Source of the DNA: JBBRCX01 sp038204465
Lineage (GTDB): Bacteria > Planctomycetota > Phycisphaerae > Tepidisphaerales > Tepidisphaeraceae
Assembly: GCA_038204465.1 (NCBI GenBank)
Contig: JBBRCX010000150.1
Span: forward strand, 1-8,850
Length of the DNA: 8,850 nucleotides
Direction: 5' to 3'
Under the pieces are notes generated by a model. It saw only the letters and a program-made list of their open reading frames with translations. It did not search any database and was not told the origin of the DNA. Numbering within the stretch: position 1 is the stretch's first letter; every line of letters begins with the position of its first letter. A program made the translations under genes and the position numbers. Shown in pieces: positions 1-6,900 of the stretch.

Positions 1-353
1 GTCTTGTCCGGAGTCACGCCGTCAAACATTGGGAGGTGCGACAAGTAAACAGTCTTCTCTCCGAAAACCAGCATGTTGTGTGTGTTCGGCGCATCTTCGT
101 CCGCTGCGGGCGAGGGCGTTGCAGCGTTCAAGCTGGAGCCGGTTAAAGCCGTGGTTGCGGCAGCCACGCAAAACTGTGTGAGAAACAGTCTAAGAGGTCG
201 TCTAAAAAGTCTTGTCATCCCGAGCAAAGCCGAGAGATCCCGTAGCGAAACCTTAAAGCTTGCTCCACGGGATCCCTCGACTCCGCTGCGCTCCGCTCGG
301 GATGACCGAGTTCTTAGGCGCCTTCTAAGGTCTATCTCGCATAAATCGTTCAT
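1..353 (-). CDS. Secreted protein of unknown function, N-terminal part only
   Basis: The frame is open from an ATG at 353-351 to the window edge (117 codons, gene continues past position 1). A GGAGG Shine-Dalgarno at 359-363, 5 nt before the ATG, supports this start. Residues 1-45 (MNDLCEIDLRRRLRTRSS... to ...SALLG) are mostly translated repeat. Residue 46 is a second in-frame ATG (218-216) that lies inside the repeat. From there the protein looks like a standard Sec signal peptide: basic n-region MTRLFRRPLR, hydrophobic LFLTQFCVAAATTAL, probable cleavage near SSLNA-A. The mature part starts with a Pro/Ala/Asp-rich linker and then THNMLVFGEKTVYLSHLPMF. I have an impression of similar conserved hypothetical proteins but cannot name a family. 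The product is inferred to be periplasmic or exported. It lies 81 nt downstream of the giant operon on the same strand, so it could be a third member or have its own promoter. The true start (353 or 218) is uncertain. Confidence 0.72.
   Translation of the reverse strand, partial: MNDLCEIDLRRRLRTRSSRAERSGVEGSRGASFKVSLRDLSALLGMTRLFRRPLRLFLTQFCVAAATTALTGSSLNAATPSPAADEDAPNTHNMLVFGEKTVYLSHLPMFDGVTPDK
190..329. repeat. Palindromic interspersed repeat (REP/MITE-like)
   Basis: The core has a perfect 12-bp inverted repeat, GTCATCCCGAGC (214-225) and GCTCGGGATGAC (295-306). Nested inside is an imperfect pair, CGAGAGATCCCGT (231-243) and ACGGGATCCCTCG (267-279), with one mismatch. Outside the core, 190-209 pairs with 310-329 at 14 of 20 positions, so the unit as a whole can fold into one long hairpin of about 140 nt. 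A short direct repeat GTCTA flanks it (188-192 and 330-334) and might be a target duplication. The sequence type resembles GTCATCCCGAGC-type dispersed repeats that I associate with soil Acidobacteriota and Verrucomicrobiota; only one copy is visible here. It encodes no transposase, so any mobility would be non-autonomous. Confidence 0.8.
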
Positions 354-358
354 CGTAA

Positions 359-363
359 CCTCC
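359..363 (-). promoter_or_regulatory. Shine-Dalgarno GGAGG of the secreted-protein gene
   Basis: The minus strand reads GGAGG, then 5 nt (TTACG), then ATG at 353-351. This is the only strong ribosome binding site near the gene. It favours the upstream start, which places the palindromic repeat inside the coding region. The alternative ATG at 218 has no comparable site. Confidence 0.65.
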
Positions 364-434
364 ATATTTTTTGAGCGGGGAATGAGCAGTTGGTTGTTGG
401 GACATCTTCTTCATTATCCGGTATTCGCACATCG

Positions 435-3400
435 CTAACACGCCTCTGGAATCGAAACGAGTGGCGAGACGCGCAACATGCGAGCGTGCCCCAGATGCGT
501 GCCGAGCGGGTCTTCGATCTCGGGTTGAGTGTGTAACTCTGCGACGAGCGCGGTCAGTGGCGCTGCGTCGGCCAGCCCACGACGCCGCAGAATTCGGCTA
601 ACTTCCGCGAGCGGAAAATTACCCTCGCCGTAGAGCACCGGCGGCTGCGCATTTCGGGGCGGAGAAAGCAATACATTGCCAAGCGGCGGAAAGAGAGGCG
701 TGCGCAGCAGAAGCAGATTACGCCAGGCGACGGCGTCTGCCTGTTCGACCCGGGCGTAGAGCAGCGCCCACAGCCGGGTCTTCGGCAGGAGCGGCCGAAC
801 ATGGCGACCAGCCTGCACCGGTGTCGCAAACGCTGCGCGAACCCGGATCTCAGCGAGGCCGCGCGCAGCCTGGCAGACGAGCGGCGGAGGCGGATGTTGG
901 ACTCCAGCAACCCGCAGCGGTGGTCCGAAACGTCCGTGAGCCGTTGACCAACGTTCACCGGTATGGCCGAGCCTCACCTCGTAGGTGAACATGTTGAACA
1001 GCTCGGGCGAACTTGCCTCCAAGCCATCGGGCAATGGAATCAGGAGGTGCGCGCCGTCCTCCGAGGGGCGCAGCAGCGGTTGCATGGCTCGGAGGCCGTT
1101 GTCATCTCGCGGTTGCCCGCGAGTGATCATACGCATCCGCTCGTCATCCAGCGGCAAGGCAGGTTCCGGGACGAGTTCCGCGATGGCCTCGTCGGTCAGG
1201 AGGAGATCGGCGGCGGAAGCCAGGACGCGCACAAAATAACTGTCTTCCGGATCGGCAGGAGGTGCGTCGAACTCGAGCCAGAGCATCCGCTCACGCTGGT
1301 TGCTGGCGGAGTAGTCCTCCGCCGGTTCATGCGGCGACAATGCGATCCCGGCCGAGATCAGATGCGGCACCTGCACCGGCGGAGTCGTGACCGGGAGCAA
1401 GATCGAGGTTCGCACGACCTCGGGGGACGGGAGTTCGTCGCGCAGAGTCGCGACGATTTCGTACGAAACCGTCAGCTCGCCAGGAAATTCGCCCGGCGCC
1501 GGCTTCGGATCGACGGCGTCGATAAACACGATACGGCTGAACGCGCGTTGCGGGTCGCGGGCGGCATCGCCGACACCATCCAGCATCGCCGGCGTCAGCG
1601 CGCGCGGCAGGGAAATGGTGCCGGCTATCTCGTCCGGCTGGTCGGGGCGGCTGAGCCGGCGCTGCACCGTCAGGCCTTCTTCGGCCAAGTCGTCCCAGGT
1701 CCAATCGCGAGCCAGTTCAAGCTGCAGCACATTGATCCAGCGTTGGGAAAGGTCGGCGTCGGAGGCGAGCGTCAGTGAGGACCGTTCCGGCGAAAGGATG
1801 TGCCGCAGCGCGCTGGCACAGCCAAAGATTGTGCGGTGCCCGGATCGGCCGCTGGCGGTCAATTCACGGCCCTCGAGATCGAGTTCCTGCGCTAGGCGCG
1901 CGAGCGGGCGCTGGACAGCTTCATCAGCGCCCATCTGCCGGAAAAAGAAGCTCGTGAGCTGGGGTTCGGCGGCGAAGAGCGCGTCTTCCGCCTTGGCCCC
2001 GGCGCGAATTTCCACGGAGACAGGCGCGCCGTGCCGCGCGTCGTCCGACGCGAAGTATCCGGGATCGGTGCGCCCAAGCGCAACCAGCACCAGGCGGAGA
2101 TCGCGTGCGGTGGGCACTAGCAATGCTCCGTCGTCGGGCTGCGCTTCGGCCAAGAGGTCAAGCGTGGCAAAGTCCCGCGTCTCCAGTTCGAGCGTCAATT
2201 CTGCGGCATCGAACTCGCGCGTGGTCTCGTAGAGCGGGAGCCAGGTTGCGCGGTCGCCTTTCAGCGCACGCACTTCCAGCCGGATCGCCACCTCCAGGAC
2301 GTCGGGATCGGGCAGACTGGGTTCGCGTTGCCGATCCGCGGCCAAATCATCGTCCAGCGCGGCTTCCAGGTCGGCGAAAGTGTGCGCCCCGGTGTAGAGC
2401 AATTCCGGATGTCGCAACTGAGGCTTGGCGATAAGAACACGAGGGTTCTCGCGCGTGGGCCGTTCCATGACCTGGATTGCGCCCGGACGGAGATGGCGCT
2501 GGAAAGCGACTTCGACCGTGTGGTGGGCCTCGGCATCAGGTTCATCGGGGGTTTCCGCCGCAACATCGGGACCGCCGTAGCTAAGGTCCGCGAGGCGAAC
2601 CCGAAACCGGTAGCTATGGCCATAAAGAAGCGCCACATCCTTGTCGCCGACAGGTTCGAAGACCTGCTCGCGGCCTAACCGCATGGAATCAAAGGCTGGG
2701 TCGAAATCAGGCCGCTGGTGCAGGCTCGTGAGGTCGGGATCGGTCAGCACCAGCGACGTGCCGCGCCAGGTGCAAAAGTATGGCGGCATCCAAAAGTCGC
2801 CTGGCAGCGTGGGCGATGGCTGCACCGGCACGACTTCGACTACGGAGTCGCCCGCATAAGGACCGATGACCAACGGACCGAGTTCCAGGTCGCCGATGCT
2901 GGCGACTCGCTGAAGCGAATGCCAGGTGCCGTCTTCCGCTGTATCCTGGACATCGATGCGAAAGCCAGTGGTGCCCATGGGCCGGCTGGCGATGTCCGCG
3001 ACCTGGTGCGCGAAGGCATCGGCGATTTGCTCGTCATCCCATGCCAAACGAATGCCGTCACCGTCCTTATCGCCCTGAGCGGCATGCACCAGACGTGCAA
3101 ACCCGCGATCATAGCGTTCGGCGTCGTGAAACGCTTCATCGGCTACTTCCGCCTCATCGACTGGAAACAATAATGCCGCGTAAATGTCGCGCTCGACCCC
3201 GAGAACGAGCGGCGGAATACGGGCGGCGAAGCTGCTGACGAGCCCGGGGTCACCAGCCAGGTCGCCACTGGCGTGCAAACCGATGTGCAACCAGCCGCCG
3301 CGCACATAGAAAGCAGGGTCAGGCAGCTCGACACGGGCTTGACCGATCAGGCCGAGCGCCATCGCCAGTTTGGGTTGGCGCAACGCAAAGGCGAGCACCT

Positions 3401-3896
3401 CTCCCCAGGCGAGGGTGGTGAGAAGTTTCTCCGGCTCAAGCGGCTGGGCATCGCGAGCCAAATGCAGCGCACACTCGTATTCCTTCTCCTCGACCAGCCA
3501 GGGACTGAGCTGGCGGCTGCCGACGAGTTCACGGTAAGATGCGGTTACGGCCTTGCGAAAACTTGGCGGGGCCGGGGCGACCAGCGGCGGCGGCTCGTCG
3601 GGCTTTATCTCAAACTGGTTTTTTAGTTCGTCAAAGAGAGCGGCCTTTTGCACGGGCGGCTCATCGAGCAGGAGCGGTCCTATCGCGAGAGTATCGGCCT
3701 CGCGCGGCAGGTGATCGAGACTTCCGATGAGCCGAGCCTCGAACTGAAGGTTGGCCTGGGCGAACGACACTTCTCCCAATTGCAACGGTTCCTCAGGGTC
3801 TCCCTGCGGCAGGCAAAGGAACCGCACAGTCAGCCCCACACCATCCCAATGCTGCGGAAACGCCAGAAGATTAAGAGAGCTGGTTGCTATGGCCAT
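435..3896 (-). CDS. Giant beta-rich soluble protein, unknown function (1153 aa)
   Basis: ATG at 3896-3894, TAG at 437-435. I do not recognise a named family. There is no signal peptide or transmembrane segment; the start MAIATSSLNLLAFPQHWDG goes directly into predicted beta structure. Most of the chain is alternating hydrophobic/polar strands joined by Pro/Asp/Glu-rich linkers. Notable blocks are: an acidic DKDGDG loop at 276-287 followed by WDDEQI; an FnIII-like strand YGHSYRFRVRL at 425-435; RWINVLQLELARDWTWDDL at 719-737; FTYEVRLGH at 970-978 followed by WSTAHGRFGPPLRV and VQHPPPP; and a C-terminal region with LWALLYARVEQ. The ribosome binding site overlaps the stop of the upstream giant gene, so the two products are probably made together and may form a complex. 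A structural, scaffold or binding role is inferred from composition and size only; no catalytic motif is visible. Coding is well supported by the 3.4-kb open frame and a regular protein-like composition. Confidence 0.93.
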   Translation of the reverse strand: MAIATSSLNLLAFPQHWDGVGLTVRFLCLPQGDPEEPLQLGEVSFAQANLQFEARLIGSLDHLPREADTLAIGPLLLDEPPVQKAALFDELKNQFEIKPDEPPPLVAPAPPSFRKAVTASYRELVGSRQLSPWLVEEKEYECALHLARDAQPLEPEKLLTTLAWGEVLAFALRQPKLAMALGLIGQARVELPDPAFYVRGGWLHIGLHASGDLAGDPGLVSSFAARIPPLVLGVERDIYAALLFPVDEAEVADEAFHDAERYDRGFARLVHAAQGDKDGDGIRLAWDDEQIADAFAHQVADIASRPMGTTGFRIDVQDTAEDGTWHSLQRVASIGDLELGPLVIGPYAGDSVVEVVPVQPSPTLPGDFWMPPYFCTWRGTSLVLTDPDLTSLHQRPDFDPAFDSMRLGREQVFEPVGDKDVALLYGHSYRFRVRLADLSYGGPDVAAETPDEPDAEAHHTVEVAFQRHLRPGAIQVMERPTRENPRVLIAKPQLRHPELLYTGAHTFADLEAALDDDLAADRQREPSLPDPDVLEVAIRLEVRALKGDRATWLPLYETTREFDAAELTLELETRDFATLDLLAEAQPDDGALLVPTARDLRLVLVALGRTDPGYFASDDARHGAPVSVEIRAGAKAEDALFAAEPQLTSFFFRQMGADEAVQRPLARLAQELDLEGRELTASGRSGHRTIFGCASALRHILSPERSSLTLASDADLSQRWINVLQLELARDWTWDDLAEEGLTVQRRLSRPDQPDEIAGTISLPRALTPAMLDGVGDAARDPQRAFSRIVFIDAVDPKPAPGEFPGELTVSYEIVATLRDELPSPEVVRTSILLPVTTPPVQVPHLISAGIALSPHEPAEDYSASNQRERMLWLEFDAPPADPEDSYFVRVLASAADLLLTDEAIAELVPEPALPLDDERMRMITRGQPRDDNGLRAMQPLLRPSEDGAHLLIPLPDGLEASSPELFNMFTYEVRLGHTGERWSTAHGRFGPPLRVAGVQHPPPPLVCQAARGLAEIRVRAAFATPVQAGRHVRPLLPKTRLWALLYARVEQADAVAWRNLLLLRTPLFPPLGNVLLSPPRNAQPPVLYGEGNFPLAEVSRILRRRGLADAAPLTALVAELHTQPEIEDPLGTHLGHARMLRVSPLVSIPEAC

Positions 3897-3901
3897 GATG
3901 A

Positions 3902-3911
3902 CTTTCTCCTC
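3902..3911 (-). promoter_or_regulatory. Shine-Dalgarno overlapping the upstream stop codon
   Basis: The minus strand reads TGAGGAGAAAG, then TCATC and ATG at 3896. GAGGAG (3911-3906) shares bases with the TGA stop of the upstream gene (3912-3910) and ends 9 nt before the start. A ribosome terminating on the first gene would sit on the binding site of the second, which points to translational coupling and fixed stoichiometry of the two giant proteins. Confidence 0.8.
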
Positions 3912-6900
3912 ATATCAGCGCCGAGGCCGCGACCGCGACCAGGGGGTTGACGTTGCCGGCGATGAGCAGCGGCGCGAGCGGCAGGTTTTGTTCGAACTGG
4001 GTGTGGAAATCGACGCTCTTCTTGAAAAACTTCGCCACCTGGATACGGCCCGCGACACGAATATCGGCGAAAATGCGGACTGTCTTGTCGTCAGAGTTCA
4101 GACGCTCGACGCGCGCCATCGCATCGGCACTGAAGGAGAGCGCGAAGAGTCCCGCCAAGAGCTTGGCGCGTGCTTCGATGCCGAGGATTACGCCCGGCTT
4201 CAGGGTTTGCGGAACGAGCAGGTAGCCGTACTTCATCGTCGCCTCGACTTCGAGAAGATCCTTGATCAGATCACCGCCGAGGGAGGTCGTGGTGCCCAGC
4301 CCCAGCTCGATCACCGGGGGGCCGGTATCGCCGATTTCGAGCGCGAAGCGGAAGAGCCCGCCGGCATAAAGCACGGGCGGAAGAATCCCCTGCTGAATGT
4401 CGCCTTGAAATTCGAGTTTGAGACGACCGTGACTATCGCCCTTGAGCGCCGCTTCGAGCTCGCCGGTGAGCTCGAACTCGCCATAGAATTTGCCGAGTCC
4501 GATATCGATCCGTTCGTCGGCCCCTTCGCCGATACGGAATTTTAGTTTCAAGTGGACGGTGAACGATGGATTGGGCCCCTGGCCGGCGGTGACGTGGACC
4601 TCGACTTTGAAGGGCAAATCGACGAAGGCTTCCAGCGCGTTGACCATGTCCTTGAGGGCATCGAGTGCCGGACCAAAGGTCAACGTCGGCTCCTGCATGC
4701 CCGGCGGCGCGTCGCTCAGGGCCGCAAAATTGGAGTCGATCGTCAGCACCGTGCCGAGAACGGGAAGCGTCAGCTCGATCTTGTCGGGCGGTTGTAGCAT
4801 CTCCCACGGACGAGCGACCGCCGCCGAGTCAATCTGCAGGTTGAAGACCTTGTCCACACCAAACTCGCGCGCCATCTTCCAATCGGCGCCGCTGGCCAGG
4901 TCGGGCAGCGGCGGATCGAACGTAAAGTTTGGATTTCCCAACAACCACTCGTTAGCCGAAGAGACGTCGAAGAGCGGGGCCTCCTTGCCGCGGAGCGCGA
5001 AGGCGGCGCGCGGAAAGGCGCTGCTGGCTTGCAACAACGAAACGGGATCAGCCATCAGTGGCGGTGCGCTCCGGAGGCGTCCGGGCTCATCCGGATTTAC
5101 AGTTGGTTTCGGGAAAAGCACGCGGCTCGCAGGCGTGGTGAGAAGCAGTCCATACTCGGCCATGGCGGTTTTATCGCGGCGCCCATCGGCCGCTTCGCGG
5201 AAAGTGCATGGGCCGCCCGGCCGGCGCACAACCGGCAGGCCGCGCCGCGCATCGACTGCCGACACATCGGACGTTTTGCCGTCAATCCGCACCGCGCTCC
5301 ATTGACCGGCGCGCGGCAGGGTCGGCGTGCCATGGATCGCGACGGCGAAACCCGGAGTTTCATCATCAGCGGGTGCCAGGTCCGCGACGAGCCCGGAGAG
5401 GTGCATATCCAGCGTCTGACCGAGCCGGACGCGGCAATCGACCGCGCCACCAATGGGGCCTCCGACGGCTTTGAAGAGCTCGACGAACCGCTGCATATCG
5501 GGCGGAGTGTCGGGACTCGTTTGCACATAACCGGCCTGGTCGAGAGCTGGGACCAATCCGTTCCGGCCGCCGGCGGTCACGTCGTCGATTTCGGCGTCGG
5601 CGTCGAAGAGCACGGGTTGCCAGACCGAGCCGTCTTTGAGATTGAGCAAAGGCTGCGGGAGGATGCGGATGTTTCGGATCCGGCGCAGCGCGCGCAGCAA
5701 ACCGGTCTCGAAGGGCACGTAACGATTGAAGGTGCCGTCGTCGATCGGCACCCAGCCGCTGTCGAAGCGTTGGACGCGGCCGGAATTGCGGCGTTCGAGC
5801 ACGATGGTGCGGACCACGCGCGCCTGGCACGGGCCCAGCACCGTGCGAAATTTAATGACCTCATAGGAGGTCCGTCCGACTAAAACATCGAACCGCACTT
5901 GCGTGACTCCTAGAGCTTCTCCGTCGTCGACATGCCAGTCGCTGAAACAGCTCAGTCCGTAGCCGGAAAGGTCGACCGCATGAAGAGGCACACCTTGCTC
6001 GAACTTATGTTGAAAATCGGGGCCGAGTTCGCTCGGCAGCACGCTGGTCAGCCCTACAGCGTTCGGTAAGAGGTTGGAAGTCTGGCGCAACCTGCCCGGC
6101 ATCATGCGCGCCGGATCGAGCGGCACGCCGGGGACGCCGCCGCCGGTCGCGATCAGCCGCAGTTGCTGCGCAGCGGCCAGACGACCGTCGAACGTCGGCT
6201 GGGGTAGGCCGACGATGACCGGCGGGTTCTGGAAGACCGGTTCGCGGAGAGGGTCCATAAAGACGAGCGCCCGCAGGCCGAAGGGGAGCGAGAAGAGTGC
6301 TGCCGCATCGTTTTTCCGACTCGCTGCCACTGCAATCTCGACACACACCATCCCCGGCAGCGTCGGCACAAGCTTCACAGAATTGGCCCCGACGAGTGTT
6401 TGTCCGCCGTGCGTTTTCGACTCCACCATTGGGAGATTGGTGTCGGGACCTATTTGCACTGGCTCCCAGTTTACCTGCGGCTGCATGAGCAGCCGCACGT
6501 CGCGCAACTCGACCGAGAGGCGATTAGCCAAGTCGAGGCGCGGTCGCGAATCGGAAAGCGATTCGAGAGCGATGCCGAAATGGTCATCGCGCGTTGAGAG
6601 ATCGAGCAGGTTCAGGAATTCGGGCTGGCCTTGCAGATGCTCCATGAATTCACCGCGCAATTGCAGATCGCTATCCTCCGAAAAATCGCGTGGCTCTGGA
6701 AAACTGACCTGCTTCTCGAGCTGCGCCTGCACGATTGGCGCCTCGTCGGGTTGCCAGGAAAGCGTCAAGGAGAGCGCGGCCTCCACGGTCCGGGGGTCGT
6801 CGGTCAACGGCCAACTGGCGGCGTAAGGGTCCGGCAGCATGGGCTCGCCAAACTGCACATCGAAGAGCAAACGCGCGCGTCCTTCTACGAGTTGCGTGAG

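Noticed and set aside
188..334. GTCTA at 188-192 and 330-334 as a proven target-site duplication of the repeat
   Set aside because: Five bases can match by chance and overlap the imperfect inverted arms. Removing the unit plus one copy (142 nt) would not restore the reading frame of the secreted-protein gene, so exact boundaries are unknown.
354..434. Rho-independent terminator after the giant operon
   Set aside because: The 81-nt gap has a short A-run on the minus strand but no GC-rich hairpin followed by U's.
73..438. Plus-strand open frame of 121 codons over the left end
   Set aside because: It is antisense to the signal-peptide gene and runs through the palindromic repeat; the product is low-complexity Arg/Ser-rich sequence in the repeat part.
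963..1778. Long plus-strand open frame (271 codons) and similar ones at 1387-2232, 3751-4545, 4490-5305, 5029-5883 and 6074-6826
   Set aside because: All lie antisense to the two giant genes in GC-rich sequence. Their translations are rich in Arg/Ser/Ala without domain-like pattern, as expected of shadow frames.
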